Notes under the pieces: generated by a model
Told to the model about the DNA's origin: nothing
The model's database searches: none
Seen by the model: only the letters and a program-made list of their open reading frames with translations
Part shown: positions 20,017-29,222 of the stretch, piece by piece
Layout: each line of letters begins with the position of its first letter
How positions within the stretch are numbered: position 1 is the first letter of the stretch
Position numbers and translations under genes: made by a program
Assembly (NCBI RefSeq): GCF_027853235.1
Contig: NZ_WKJG01000039.1
Span: 1-64,000, forward strand
DNA: 64,000 nucleotides
Direction: 5' to 3'
DNA from: Aliibacillus thermotolerans
GTDB lineage: Bacteria; Bacillota; Bacilli; Bacillales; Marinococcaceae

Positions 20017-20823
20017 GTGAACATTACAGACATCCGTTCGAGAGCACCGAGACACCGAACCAAAAGAATCATTCGTAGACCTTTGAGCGCTATTCGAAAA
20101 ATTGTCATCCATCACGGGGCAACGAGAAGGGGGCTAGGTGGTACGAATTACGAAGCATATCTCCGCTATCATGTCTACACGAATAATTGGTCATGTGGTG
20201 GTTATACGTATGGTGTGGAGCCAAATGGAGAGATTAAATGGGGGTATGACTGGACGATCCAGACACCGCATGTAGGAAACGCGAATAGGCACTCTCTTGG
20301 CATCGTTTTACCTGGCGATTTTCGACATGAAAAACCGACGGATATCCAGTGGCGACGAGCATTAGAATTAGTCAGTGACATAAAAAATAAACTGCCGAAC
20401 CGAGTAAGAGTAGTGGGGCATCACGAAGTATCAGGTTACGAATGGAAAGAGTGCCCAGCTTTTAGTATGAATCGGTTTCGAATTGATTTAAAAAAATTAG
20501 GAAAAGGAGCAAAGTATATGTGGCCAACAAGTCCAACTTTGCGAAAATGCTATGAAACACAGTTAGAAAGAGCAATAAAGCGTGGCATCATCGATCAGCA
20601 ATGGTTACAACGCTACAAAAAAGGCACTCTAGATCAGTCAGATGCCATTGCGTTGAATATGCTTATTTTTAGTGCAGAACCTAGTCGACAAGTATATGAT
20701 GTTCATGCAAAAGCGTGGAACAAAGCAATGAAAAAAGGTGTGCTGAACGGGGAAAAACCGAATCATCCGTTAACGAGATCGGAGTTTGCGACAGCAGCGA
20801 ACCGCCTCGGGTTGTTGGATTAA
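20017..20823 (+). CDS. N-acetylmuramoyl-L-alanine amidase (Amidase_2/PGRP fold)
   Basis: A 268-residue protein. Residues about 30-155 form an Amidase_2 domain that cleaves the bond between MurNAc and the stem peptide: zinc ligands are expected in IVIHHGA and in the WKECPAF region after GHHEVSGYEW, and YGVEPNGEIKWGYDW is the substrate groove. The last 100 residues are unrelated and end in a short SLH-like stretch (TRSEFATAANRLGLL). There is no signal peptide, so it resembles a phage-type endolysin or an enzyme released on lysis. The start is a GTG after GAGGTGAGAA. No phage genes are adjacent. Confidence 0.82.
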   Translation: MNITDIRSRAPRHRTKRIIRRPLSAIRKIVIHHGATRRGLGGTNYEAYLRYHVYTNNWSCGGYTYGVEPNGEIKWGYDWTIQTPHVGNANRHSLGIVLPGDFRHEKPTDIQWRRALELVSDIKNKLPNRVRVVGHHEVSGYEWKECPAFSMNRFRIDLKKLGKGAKYMWPTSPTLRKCYETQLERAIKRGIIDQQWLQRYKKGTLDQSDAIALNMLIFSAEPSRQVYDVHAKAWNKAMKKGVLNGEKPNHPLTRSEFATAANRLGLLD

Positions 20824-20911
20824 AGTGGTGGTTTCCCTTGCATATTCACGATTGAGAAAGATACATTAGGGCAACATACGAATGACCACAATATCTAGGA
20901 GGTTATTCGTC

Positions 20912-22144
20912 GTGTCGCACCGAGAAATGCCAGTAGAAAAAGGACTCGATCACACGTTACAATTGTTAAGAGAAGGCTATGACTTTATGATGAATCGAAA
21001 AGATAAATTCCACTCTCGGGTATTTGAGACAAGACTATTAGGAGAAAAAGTGTATGGTTTAGTCGGAAAAGAAGAAGCGGAATTGTTTTATGATGAAGAT
21101 AAATTTGTCCGTAAAAATGCCGCTCCTGGCCGAGTGCAAAAGACGTTATTCGGTAAAGGAGGTGTTCAAGGGTTAGATGGAAGAGAACATCGCCACCGGA
21201 AAAAGATGTTTATGTCGTTGATGAGTAACGATACCTTGCAAGAAATACGTCAACTTGTGCGTAAAGAATGGAATCATCTCCTTGCTCACACAGAGAAAGA
21301 ACTCCATGTGCGTGAAGCCTCTCAAATTGTCTTCACACGTGTGGCACTGAGATGGTGTGGCATTCCTTTCGAAGAAAAGAAAGTTTCCGATTGGGTAGAC
21401 GAATTAAATGATTTGTTTGAACACGTCGCTCATATAGGCCCGAAACATTGGAAAGCGCGTTTTTTTCGTAATAAAGCTGAAAAATGGCTGGAAGAATTAG
21501 TGGAAAAAGTGAGAGCTGGAAAGGAAACGGTTGATCAAAACCGTCTGTTATATCATTTTTCAATGTATAAAGATGCTCATGGCAACTTCCTATCACCAAA
21601 TATCGCCGCTGTGGAAATACTCAACCTATTACGTCCCACGGTTGCAGTTTCTGTCTACGTCGATGTCATGTTTTTAGCAATGCGTGATTATCCAGAAGAA
21701 ATGAAGAAAATAAAATCGCAAGGAAAAGAGGCAGGGGAACGGTTTATTCAAGAAGTCCGACGCTACTATCCATTTTTCCCTTTTTTGGCCGCACGAGTAA
21801 AAGAAACGTTTATTTGGAATGGTTATGAATTTGAAAAGGGAAAGTTAACGTTACTGGACTTGTATGGTACGAATCACGATCCTGCCATTTGGAAAAATCC
21901 TCACCTATTTGATCCAGATCGGTTTATCAACTGGAAAGAAACTCCTTTCTCTTTTATCCCGCAAGGAGGAGGGGACTTTGAGATTGGCCACCGTTGTCCT
22001 GGAGAATGGCTAACACTAGAGTTATTACGAGAAACATTAGATATCTTCATTCACGACGTTCCGTTTACGTTTCCAAAGCAAGATGGAGATATCGAAAGAA
22101 ACGACATACCACCACAGCCAAATATGATAATAAATATCATCTAA
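20912..22144 (+). CDS. cypC: Fatty-acid peroxygenase, cytochrome P450 CYP152 family
   Basis: A 410-residue P450 clearly matching B. subtilis CypC (YbdT), which hydroxylates long-chain fatty acids at the alpha or beta position using H2O2 and needs no reductase partner. The heme ligand is Cys362 in GHRCPGEW. LLRPTVAVS holds the arginine that binds the fatty-acid carboxylate in this family in place of the usual acid-alcohol pair. The GTG at 20912 after AGGAGG is the likely start; a frame from 20882 would run through the binding site. It stands alone, with a terminator after it. Confidence 0.93.
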   Translation: MSHREMPVEKGLDHTLQLLREGYDFMMNRKDKFHSRVFETRLLGEKVYGLVGKEEAELFYDEDKFVRKNAAPGRVQKTLFGKGGVQGLDGREHRHRKKMFMSLMSNDTLQEIRQLVRKEWNHLLAHTEKELHVREASQIVFTRVALRWCGIPFEEKKVSDWVDELNDLFEHVAHIGPKHWKARFFRNKAEKWLEELVEKVRAGKETVDQNRLLYHFSMYKDAHGNFLSPNIAAVEILNLLRPTVAVSVYVDVMFLAMRDYPEEMKKIKSQGKEAGERFIQEVRRYYPFFPFLAARVKETFIWNGYEFEKGKLTLLDLYGTNHDPAIWKNPHLFDPDRFINWKETPFSFIPQGGGDFEIGHRCPGEWLTLELLRETLDIFIHDVPFTFPKQDGDIERNDIPPQPNMIINII

Positions 22145-22146
22145 AC

Positions 22147-22174
22147 TCGGGGTCCATCATGCCCCGATTTTTTT
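22147..22174 (+). terminator. Terminator of cypC
   Basis: TCGGGG and CCCCGA with a 9-base loop followed by seven T. Confidence 0.85.
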
Positions 22175-22262
22175 GATGGCAAATATTTTGAGGAAAGAAG
22201 GAATCGTAGTAAAATAAAAAGAAAGTTATCCTATGACTGGTACATGGGGAAAGAAGGTTCAT

Positions 22263-23090
22263 ATGATTATTACATTTTTAATACTGCTAATGATAGGTTT
22301 TCTTGCTGGGACGTTAGGTAGTTTATTAGGTCTTGGAGGGGGGATTATTGTTGTACCTGCTTTGTTGTTCTTGGGAGGGATTTTTCCTTTTCTCGAAGGC
22401 GTGACCCCTCAAATTGCAGTGGGGACGTCCGTTCTTATTATGATTTTTACCGGACTTTCTTCAACACTCGCTTACATGAAACAGCAAAGCATCGATTATA
22501 CATCAGGTTGGATATTTTTTATCGGTAGTGGACCAGGTGCTTTATTTGGAGTATGGCTCAATAAAGGCATCGAAGTCGCTCCTTTTTTAATTTTTTTCGG
22601 AATTTTTATTGTAATTACTTCGTTTATATTGCTTTTTCGAGATAAAGTTCGTCCGCTTCCAGTCAAAGGAAAAGGCATTCGGAGAACGTACATAGCGCCA
22701 GATGGAACGGAAGTAGTATATGGGTTTACTCCGGGAGTAGCGATTGTCATTGCTTTTGTCGTAGGGATGCTTTCTGGTTTGTTTGGTATTGGGGGCGGGT
22801 CTCTCATGGTGCCGGTGATGATTCTGTTATTTGGATTCCCCCCTCATTTAGCGGTAGCGACATCCATGTTTATGGTATTATTGTCGTCTCTAGTAAGCTC
22901 TGTTTCGCATATTTATCTAGGAAATGTCGAGTGGCTTTATGCGTTGGCTTTAATCCCTGGAGCATGGTTTGGAGCAAAAACAGGCTCTTATATTAATCGG
23001 AAAATTAAAAGTGATACGCTCGTTACTTTTTTACGCATTTTTCTAATTGTGATCGGAATTCGATTAATTTGGCAAGGATTTTCCGGATGA
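22263..23090 (+). CDS. yunE: TauE/SafE-type sulfite/organosulfonate exporter family permease
   Basis: A 275-residue membrane protein of the TSUP family with about eight membrane segments in two homologous halves, each opening with a glycine-rich motif (GSLLGLGGGIIVVP and GLFGIGGGSLMVP). Members export sulfite, sulfoacetate or related anions. It lies beside yunD and yunC, as in B. subtilis, so I assign it as the YunE counterpart; the substrate is unknown. The ATG at 22263 after AAGAAGG gives a natural first helix. Confidence 0.82.
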   Translation: MIITFLILLMIGFLAGTLGSLLGLGGGIIVVPALLFLGGIFPFLEGVTPQIAVGTSVLIMIFTGLSSTLAYMKQQSIDYTSGWIFFIGSGPGALFGVWLNKGIEVAPFLIFFGIFIVITSFILLFRDKVRPLPVKGKGIRRTYIAPDGTEVVYGFTPGVAIVIAFVVGMLSGLFGIGGGSLMVPVMILLFGFPPHLAVATSMFMVLLSSLVSSVSHIYLGNVEWLYALALIPGAWFGAKTGSYINRKIKSDTLVTFLRIFLIVIGIRLIWQGFSG

Positions 23091-23115
23091 TAATTTAATG
23101 TTAGGCATAATCAAA

Positions 23116-23544
23116 GAGGCTGTCTAATAAGTCCTGAAAAATAAATCGAGAGTTCCTTTCAACAATCATTTAGCGCTGAAATGGTGCCATACATCGTGCA
23201 TGGCTTGCTTTCACAATGGTGTTTGGATTGAAACGGTGCCATGATCCATTCATAGCTTGTTTCCACAAACTATTTTTGAATGAAACGGTGGCATGAGCGA
23301 TCCATGACTTGCTTTCATCAGACATTTTTGAATGAAACAGTGTTATGAGTCATTCATGGCCTGCTTCCATTAGCTATTTTTATATGAAACGATAACATGA
23401 CCCATCCATGACTTACTTCCATCAACCATTTGGTGTTGGAAACATGCCTATTCGGACAAGAGACGTTTCCAGAAGCAATTTTTGATGAAGCGATAACAAA
23501 AAAATGTCCAAAAAGTCACCAATCATGACTTTTTGGACAGCTTC
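23116..23544. mobile_element. MITE-like element with terminal inverted repeats
   Basis: GAGGCTGTCTAATAAGTC at the left and GACTTTTTGGACAGCTTC at the right are imperfect inverted repeats of the type that end IS1182-like insertion sequences. Between them there is no transposase frame but a 52-bp tandem array and the hairpin-bearing right part shared with 771-904. This fits a non-autonomous element or a deletion derivative. Confidence 0.5.
23161..23450. repeat. 52-bp tandem repeat array, six degenerate units
   Basis: The anchor TGAAA (last unit TGGAAA) occurs at 23177, 23229, 23281, 23333, 23385 and 23437, exactly 52 bases apart. The consensus reads roughly TTTTTGAATGAAACGGTGNC then ATGA, CCATGACTTGCTTTCATCA. 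Each unit is itself an imperfect palindrome, with GAAAC/GTTTC-like ends around CATG...CATG. The last unit runs into the shared dispersed repeat. Confidence 0.85.
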
Positions 23545-23545
23545 A
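23411..23545. repeat. Dispersed repeat ending in a perfect hairpin (copy 2)
   Basis: Near-identical to 771-904, including the 14-bp perfect stem (23505-23518 with 23526-23539). Here it forms the right end of the MITE-like element, just before yunD. Confidence 0.75.
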
Positions 23546-23565
23546 TAACAAAGGCGGTGCATGTA

Positions 23566-24972
23566 TTGTCACAATTTATTCCGTTACATTTCTATCATAC
23601 AAATGATTTACACAGTGACCTTCATCAATGGTCAAAAGCGGTGTCATATTTGAAGAAACGCCGCCACTTCCATGAGAAAAAACAAGAAACATATTTATTT
23701 TTGGATATCGGTGATCATGTCGATCGCGTGCATCCTATTTCGGAAGCAACAAGAGGGAAGGCGAATGTTCAATTATTAAATGAGGCAGGCGTACATTTTG
23801 TCACCATTGGAAATAATGAAGGGATTACATTGTCAAAGAAAGAGCTGGATACGTTATATGAAAACGCTACTTTTCAAGTATTGTTAGCGAATCTTTTTGA
23901 ACCAAATGGCAAGCGTCCTACTTGGGTCAAGCCTTACGAGGTTGTGACAACAAAAGAAGGAATTCGAATTGGTTTGATTGGAGTAACAATTCCTTTTTAT
24001 CCATTTTATCAAGAGCTAGGTTGGAAAGTAAAAGACCCGTTTGAATTATTGCCCGAACTATTAGAAACCGTCAAGCAACAATCAGACATTGTCGTATTAC
24101 TTTCTCACCTCGGCTATCCGCAAGATAGAGAAATTGCTGAAAAGTTTTCGGGGATTGATGTCATCTTAGGAGCGCACACGCATCACTTATTAAAAACAGC
24201 GGAAGAAGTAAATGACACCCTCATTGCCCAATGTGGAAGGAACAGTTTTTATGTGGGAAGAGTGCAATTACTTTATGATCAAACGAATAGAAAAATAGTG
24301 AAAAAAGAAGGTGCTGCAGTACATGTGAGAGAAGAGTCTCCTTCTTCCGAGACGGTTCAATTACTAAAAAGGTTGGAAGCTTCTTCGCAAAAAGTGTTAG
24401 AGGAAACCATTGCGGACGTCCCGGAACCATTTAGTTTATCATGGACCTCTCCATCTTATTTTGCCAATATGTTAGCGGAAGGATTGAAAGAATGGTGCGG
24501 AGCGGAAATTGCGATGGTCAACTCAGGACTGTTATTAGAACCGCTTCATCACGGAAAAATTACCCGAAGAGATATCCATCGTCTCTGTCCTCATCCTGTG
24601 AACCCATGTCTCATTCAAGTGAAAGGCGCCATTTTAAAGGAAACAATTGCTCAGTCCTTTACGCCACAAATGATTCATCTTCCGCTGAAAGGATTTGGTT
24701 TTCGTGGAAAAAAAATTGGACGCATGGCTTTTGCCGGTTTAGAGGTTGAGGTAAAAACAATAGAAGACAAAAATTATGTGGAGAATATTACCATCAACGG
24801 CCAATCGTTGGAATCCGACAAAACGTACTCTCTTGCCACAGCGGATATGTTTACTTTTGGTCCTCTGTTTCCAGGTTTGAGTCAAAGCGGTCCGAAAAAG
24901 TATTTTATGCCGGAAACGATTAGAGACGTTCTCGCTCACGTATTAGAAAAACGTTTTCCTTATAAACCATAG
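23566..24972 (+). CDS. yunD: Bifunctional metallophosphoesterase / 5'-nucleotidase family
   Basis: A 468-residue protein of the 5'-nucleotidase/UshA family, matching B. subtilis YunD. The N-terminal metallophosphoesterase domain shows FYHTNDLHSDLHQW, DIGDHVDR, TIGNNEG and LGAHTHH, which hold the two-metal site; residues from about 300 form the nucleotidase C-terminal domain. It has no signal peptide, so it acts in the cytoplasm on nucleotides or cyclic nucleotides. I choose the TTG at 23566 behind AAGGCGGTG; a GTG at 23557 is possible. The insertion element lies directly upstream, so the promoter may have been altered. Confidence 0.85.
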   Translation: MSQFIPLHFYHTNDLHSDLHQWSKAVSYLKKRRHFHEKKQETYLFLDIGDHVDRVHPISEATRGKANVQLLNEAGVHFVTIGNNEGITLSKKELDTLYENATFQVLLANLFEPNGKRPTWVKPYEVVTTKEGIRIGLIGVTIPFYPFYQELGWKVKDPFELLPELLETVKQQSDIVVLLSHLGYPQDREIAEKFSGIDVILGAHTHHLLKTAEEVNDTLIAQCGRNSFYVGRVQLLYDQTNRKIVKKEGAAVHVREESPSSETVQLLKRLEASSQKVLEETIADVPEPFSLSWTSPSYFANMLAEGLKEWCGAEIAMVNSGLLLEPLHHGKITRRDIHRLCPHPVNPCLIQVKGAILKETIAQSFTPQMIHLPLKGFGFRGKKIGRMAFAGLEVEVKTIEDKNYVENITINGQSLESDKTYSLATADMFTFGPLFPGLSQSGPKKYFMPETIRDVLAHVLEKRFPYKP

Positions 24973-25039
24973 AGAAATCGGTGTTTCTCTTTCCTTTCCT
25001 TGCATATGTATGTAGGAGAAAGGGGGAAGAGAGTTTACG

Positions 25040-25339
25040 ATGATTTCGATGGATCCGTTATTACTGCATGATAAATGGTACACTTCGATTGTTGTTGAAT
25101 TACCTGAAACTACGCTTTTAATTGTGACAGGTGAAAAAGGATATATCATGTGCGGAGCGTTGGATATAGAAGTGTTGGATAAAAAGTGGCCAAAACGGAA
25201 AATGCCGGCTGCCCGAGCAATGGGAGTAAGGACAATTGCTGAATTGTTGGAAGCACCAATGGAATCCGTCTCCAAGGCTGGCCAAGAATTAGGGGTTAAA
25301 CAGGGAATGACGGGAAAAGAAGCGTTAAAATATTTGTAA
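25040..25339 (+). CDS. yunC: DUF1805 protein YunC
   Basis: A 99-residue protein of the DUF1805 family, function unknown. It shows the family core GYIMCGALDIEVLD, then AARAMGVRTIAELLEAPMES and a C-terminal QGMTGKEAL. Its place after yunD matches the B. subtilis cluster. The binding site is AGGAGAAAGGGGG. A terminator follows. Confidence 0.88.
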   Translation: MISMDPLLLHDKWYTSIVVELPETTLLIVTGEKGYIMCGALDIEVLDKKWPKRKMPAARAMGVRTIAELLEAPMESVSKAGQELGVKQGMTGKEALKYL

Positions 25340-25344
25340 TTTCT

Positions 25345-25391
25345 ATGGAAGGATAGGGTGTAATACACATCCCCTTCCATTTTGTTTTTTT
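25345..25391 (+). terminator. Terminator of yunC
   Basis: ATGGAAGG...CCTTCCAT with an inner GTGTA/TACAC stem, then TTTGTTTTTTT. Confidence 0.85.
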
Positions 25392-25406
25392 CTGTACCAT
25401 GGAATC

Positions 25407-25415
25407 TGGTATAAT
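25407..25415 (+). promoter_or_regulatory. Extended -10 box of thyA
   Basis: TG-G-TATAAT, a perfect extended -10 element 38 bases before thyA. No good -35 is seen, which is common for extended -10 promoters. Confidence 0.5.
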
Positions 25416-25453
25416 GACATATTATAATGTTTACCGAGAAGGCGGGATAAGAC

Positions 25454-26248
25454 ATGCAACAATACTTAGATTTGTGTAAACATATATTGGAAAATGGCTC
25501 GAAAAAAGAAGATCGTACCGGGACGGGCACCATTAGTGTATTTGGTTGGCAAATGCGTTTTAATTTAGAAGAAGGATTTCCTCTGTTAACGACAAAAAAA
25601 TTACATTTGCGTTCCATTATCCATGAATTGCTTTGGTTTTTAAAAGGGGATACCAATGTCACATACCTACAAGACAATAAAGTTCGCATTTGGAATGAAT
25701 GGGCAGATGAAAATGGGGATCTTGGACCGATTTATGGAAAGCAGTGGCGTGCTTGGGAAGGAGCAAATGGGAAAACGGTCGATCAAATTTCCAATGTCAT
25801 TGATGAAATTAAAACAAACCCGAATTCCCGTCGTCTTGTTGTCAGTGCATGGAATCCAGCAGAATTAGAGGAAATGGCACTAGCTCCGTGTCACTGTCTT
25901 TTCCAATTTTATGTAAACGATGGGAAGCTATCTTGTCAATTGTACCAAAGAAGTGCGGATGTTTTCCTTGGCGTGCCCTTTAATATCGCTTCCTACGCAC
26001 TCCTTACAAAGATGATTGCGCAAGTGTGTGGGCTACGAGCATTCGAATTTGTGCACACTTTTGGAGACGCACACATTTACTTAAATCATATTCAACAAAT
26101 TAAAACCCAACTCAAAAGAGAGCCGCGGGCTTTACCGCAGATGCATTTAAATAAAGAGATAACAAATATTTTTGATTTTACTTATGATGATTTTACGCTT
26201 GAAGGGTATGACCCTCATCCAGCCATTAAAGGAGAAGTCTCGGTATGA
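25454..26248 (+). CDS. thyA: Thymidylate synthase
   Basis: A 264-residue folate-dependent thymidylate synthase that methylates dUMP to dTMP with methylene-tetrahydrofolate. The catalytic cysteine is in [21 protein letters not shown] and [18 protein letters not shown] bind phosphate and dUMP. The length is that of the short ThyA/ThyB type. It overlaps dfrA by 4 bases (ATGA), coupling dTMP production with regeneration of the folate it oxidises. Confidence 0.97.
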   Translation: MQQYLDLCKHILENGSKKEDRTGTGTISVFGWQMRFNLEEGFPLLTTKKLHLRSIIHELLWFLKGDTNVTYLQDNKVRIWNEWADENGDLGPIYGKQWRAWEGANGKTVDQISNVIDEIKTNPNSRRLVVSAWNPAELEEMALAPCHCLFQFYVNDGKLSCQLYQRSADVFLGVPFNIASYALLTKMIAQVCGLRAFEFVHTFGDAHIYLNHIQQIKTQLKREPRALPQMHLNKEITNIFDFTYDDFTLEGYDPHPAIKGEVSV

Positions 26249-26730
26249 TTTCATTTATCGTTGCAATGGATGAAAACCGAGTGATTGGACACGAAAATAG
26301 CATGCCGTGGCATTTACCAAACGACTTACAACGCTTTAAAAAAATTACCACCGGCCACACCATTATTATGGGGAGAAAAACGTACGAATCGATTGGTCGG
26401 CCGCTTCCGAATCGAAAAAATATTATTTTGACGCGGGATGAAAACTACAAACAAGAAGGTTGTATTGTGATTCATGCAATGGAAGACATTGCTCCTTACG
26501 CCGAATCAGAAGAAGAAGTGTTTGTCATTGGTGGGGAAACATTATTTCGGCAAACTTTTTCGATGGCTGAAAAAATGTATATCACAATGATTCATCATGC
26601 TTTTCCTGAGGGGGATACGTTTTTTCCGTCTTTTTCAACGGAAGAATGGGAAGTAGTTTCGGAAGAGAAAGGCACGGTGGATGAAAAAAATAAGTACCCC
26701 CATACGTTTTATATTTTTAAAAGAAAATAA
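26245..26730 (+). CDS. dfrA: Dihydrofolate reductase
   Basis: A 161-residue NADPH-dependent dihydrofolate reductase, full length. [14 protein letters not shown] holds the substrate-binding acidic residue, [18 protein letters not shown] binds NADPH and FVIGGETLF completes the cofactor site. It regenerates tetrahydrofolate after the ThyA reaction. Translated by coupling from thyA. Confidence 0.97.
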   Translation: MISFIVAMDENRVIGHENSMPWHLPNDLQRFKKITTGHTIIMGRKTYESIGRPLPNRKNIILTRDENYKQEGCIVIHAMEDIAPYAESEEEVFVIGGETLFRQTFSMAEKMYITMIHHAFPEGDTFFPSFSTEEWEVVSEEKGTVDEKNKYPHTFYIFKRK

Positions 26731-26797
26731 ATTGTTGGTTTGTTCCCGTCCTTTTTTGCATATACATGAAAAACGAGGAAAAGGAGGACGGGTATTG

Positions 26798-27553
26798 ATG
26801 TTGAAAAAAACGCGGTTCAAAGCTCCGCTCCCCTTTCGCTCTGTATTGCTTCTTTCCTTTTTCCTATTTATGTTATGCACGATTTTTGGTGTATGGCTTG
26901 TAGATCAAAGTATTCGACCGGCAGTCATGGATATTGCCCACTCGGAAACACAAAAAATCGCCGTTGCTGCCATCAATGAGGCCGTCCGGACGGAAGTAGT
27001 AGACCGAGCAAATGTGGAAGAAATGGTACACGTAGAAAAAAACGGTGACGGGCAAGTTACTTCAGTCCAATTTAATGCGGAAATATATAATGAAGTATTA
27101 TCAGAAGCGACGCTAAAAGTACAAGAATATTTAAAATGGATGGAAAAAGGAGGATTGCCTGGTAAAACGATAGCAGAATTAAAAGCAGAAAACAATGAAG
27201 CTGAAGGGATTATTCATGCAATTCCACTCGGGAAAGCAACAAATAATGCGTTACTTGCGCAATTAGGGCCACTGATTCCAATTCGATTTATGCCGATTGG
27301 AGATGTGACGACAAATCTTAGCGAATCCATTCAAGAGACGGGAATAAATAATACGTATTTGCGGATTTCATTAGAAGTTGCGGTTGATGCAAGAATTATT
27401 ATACCCTTTGGCACGGAACAAGCGATTGTCACGACAGAAATTCCGATTGGAATGGTTTTTATTTCGGGAGAAGTACCGTACTATTATCACCGCGGAGAAA
27501 ACGAAGGAGCAATGCCTGCAATGATTCCCGGTGAAGAACAGGAAGGGGAGTGA
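26798..27553 (+). CDS. yunB: Sporulation protein YunB
   Basis: A 251-residue protein matching YunB, made in the mother cell during B. subtilis sporulation. One N-terminal membrane segment (VLLLSFFLFMLCTIFGVWLV, about residues 15-34) anchors a mostly beta-type external domain; IPLGKATNNALLAQLGPLIPI is a strongly conserved block. The biochemical role is unknown. The ATG at 26798 follows AAGGAGG; a long frame starting inside dfrA is an artefact. In B. subtilis it neighbours yunC, whereas here thyA-dfrA lie between. Confidence 0.9.
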   Translation: MLKKTRFKAPLPFRSVLLLSFFLFMLCTIFGVWLVDQSIRPAVMDIAHSETQKIAVAAINEAVRTEVVDRANVEEMVHVEKNGDGQVTSVQFNAEIYNEVLSEATLKVQEYLKWMEKGGLPGKTIAELKAENNEAEGIIHAIPLGKATNNALLAQLGPLIPIRFMPIGDVTTNLSESIQETGINNTYLRISLEVAVDARIIIPFGTEQAIVTTEIPIGMVFISGEVPYYYHRGENEGAMPAMIPGEEQEGE

Positions 27554-27570
27554 AAAGTCCTCCAACTTTA

Positions 27571-27599
27571 TTCACTATTTTGGGAAAATATGTTATAAT
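27571..27599 (+). promoter_or_regulatory. Candidate sigma-A promoter of the NSS transporter
   Basis: TTCACT (27571-27576), 17 bases, then TATAAT (27594-27599), with an extended TG before the -10. The leader would be about 90 bases. Confidence 0.6.
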
Positions 27600-27630
27600 C
27601 TTTGTAATAAACAGAAAGGAGGAAGTAGAA

Positions 27631-27639
27631 ATGAAATAA
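27631..27639 (+). promoter_or_regulatory. Two-codon upstream reading frame (Met-Lys-stop)
   Basis: ATGAAATAA follows a near-perfect ribosome binding site (AAAGGAGG, 8-base spacing) in the leader, 57 bases before the transporter start. Ribosomes would probably bind here and stop after two codons. It may tune expression or be a relic. Confidence 0.45.
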
Positions 27640-27695
27640 TTCGGACATGATTTATCTGAATTTTCACTTTTTAATAAGAAAGGAGCGAGTTGTAA

Positions 27696-29222
27696 ATGAG
27701 AGAACAATGGGGTACGCGTGCTGGTTTTATTTTAGCCACACTTGGATCCGCAGTAGGACTTGGGAATATATGGCGCTTTCCGGCGGTAGCGTATGAAAAC
27801 GGAGGTGGTGCCTTTTTCATTCCTTATTTATTTGCACTGTTAACGGCAGGAATCCCATTACTAATCATGGAATTTACGATCGGTCATAAATATCGTGGTT
27901 CTGCTCCATTAAGTTTTTCAAGAATGAACAAAAAGGCTGAATGGATTGGTTGGTGGGGAGTATTCGTTGCCTTTGTTATTTCCACGTATTATTCCGTGAT
28001 TATTGCATGGTCTATTTCCTACAGTATTTATGCTTTTAATTTATCTTGGGGCGAAGACACGGAAGGATTTTTGTTCAATGAATATTTACAAATTTCTGAT
28101 GCAGAAGGAATTGTCGGTGGCTTAGTACCGGGAGTAGTGATTCCACTCATTATTGTTTGGGTTATTGCGCTCGGTATCTTATTTAAAGGAGTACAACGCG
28201 GCATTGAATTGGCAAACCGCATTTTTATTCCTACGCTTGTAATTATTTTCCTTATTATTGTTATCCGAGCATTGACACTTCCTGGAGCGTTTGATGGTTT
28301 ACAAGCATTTTTCCAACCGGATTTTTCAGCTATTACTTCTGGGGAAGTGTGGATCGCGGCATATGGTCAAATTTTCTTTAGCTTGTCGATTGCTTTTGCC
28401 ATTATGATTACGTATTCTAGTTATTTATCAAAGAAATCAGATATTACAAATAATGCCTTTATTACTGGTTTTGGTAACTCCAGCTTTGAATTACTTGCCG
28501 GAATTGGTGTGTTTGCTGCTTTAGGATTTATGGCAGGTCAAGCGGGAGTCGCCATTGAAGATGTAGTTGCAGGCGGAGTGGGACTGGCATTCGTTGTTTT
28601 TCCACAAATTATTAATCAATTTCCAGCGTTAAATGGCTTATTCGGATTTTTATTCTTTGCTTCACTGGTGCTGGCAGGGTTATCATCTTTAATCTCCATT
28701 TCTGAGACGTATGTTCGAGGTTTGTCTGATAAGTTTGGTATTTCGAGAAGCACTTCTGTTGCCATTGGTGGAGGATTAGCGGCTGTTATTTCTTTGATAT
28801 ACGCTACCAATGGAGGTCTTTATTTCCTTGATGCGGCCGATTATTTCATTAACCAGTTCGGGGTAGCGCTCATTGGCTTAGTAGAAGTAGTGGCAATCGC
28901 TTGGTTTATGCGAAAGTTAAATGTATTACGAGACCATGCGAACACCACTTCAGGCATTCGTATTGGTTTTTTCTGGAAGTTTTCGCTAAGTATTATTACG
29001 CCTCTTGTGTTAGGATATATGATGTTTGACTTATTTAAATTAAACCTCCTCCGCCAGTTTGATACGGAGACCGGTAACTACGAAGGTTACTCAGACATTT
29101 TCATTTATTACAGCGGTTGGGCCGTCGCGTTATTTGCTCTCGTTGTCGGGATCATCTTTACGCTTATCCGTTGGCAAAAAAATCAGGCAAACAATTTGAA
29201 TGAGGGGGCAAGTGAATCATGA
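27696..29222 (+). CDS. Sodium-dependent amino-acid transporter, NSS family (MetP-like)
   Basis: A 508-residue NSS (SNF) transporter with about 12 membrane segments. The first carries the Na+/substrate site (LGSAVGLGNIWRFP, about residues 16-29), and segment 6 is expected near AYGQIFFSLSIAFAIM. It imports an amino acid with Na+. The 34-residue small subunit encoded directly after it, with overlapping stop and start, points to the methionine/alanine importer type (MetP of Corynebacterium) rather than the single-subunit tryptophan or leucine type. The start follows AAAGGAGCGAG. Confidence 0.88.
   Translation: MREQWGTRAGFILATLGSAVGLGNIWRFPAVAYENGGGAFFIPYLFALLTAGIPLLIMEFTIGHKYRGSAPLSFSRMNKKAEWIGWWGVFVAFVISTYYSVIIAWSISYSIYAFNLSWGEDTEGFLFNEYLQISDAEGIVGGLVPGVVIPLIIVWVIALGILFKGVQRGIELANRIFIPTLVIIFLIIVIRALTLPGAFDGLQAFFQPDFSAITSGEVWIAAYGQIFFSLSIAFAIMITYSSYLSKKSDITNNAFITGFGNSSFELLAGIGVFAALGFMAGQAGVAIEDVVAGGVGLAFVVFPQIINQFPALNGLFGFLFFASLVLAGLSSLISISETYVRGLSDKFGISRSTSVAIGGGLAAVISLIYATNGGLYFLDAADYFINQFGVALIGLVEVVAIAWFMRKLNVLRDHANTTSGIRIGFFWKFSLSIITPLVLGYMMFDLFKLNLLRQFDTETGNYEGYSDIFIYYSGWAVALFALVVGIIFTLIRWQKNQANNLNEGASES

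Noticed and set aside
20017-20823. Treating the amidase as part of a prophage
   Set aside because: Neighbours are sufB and cypC, both chromosomal; no other phage genes are present.
23161-23450. The 52-bp tandem array as a CRISPR array
   Set aside because: The whole 52-base unit repeats, with no unique spacers between constant repeats, and no cas genes are in the window.
24943-25689. A 248-codon minus-strand frame opposite yunC and thyA
   Set aside because: It is antisense to two well-supported genes and their terminator and has no family features.
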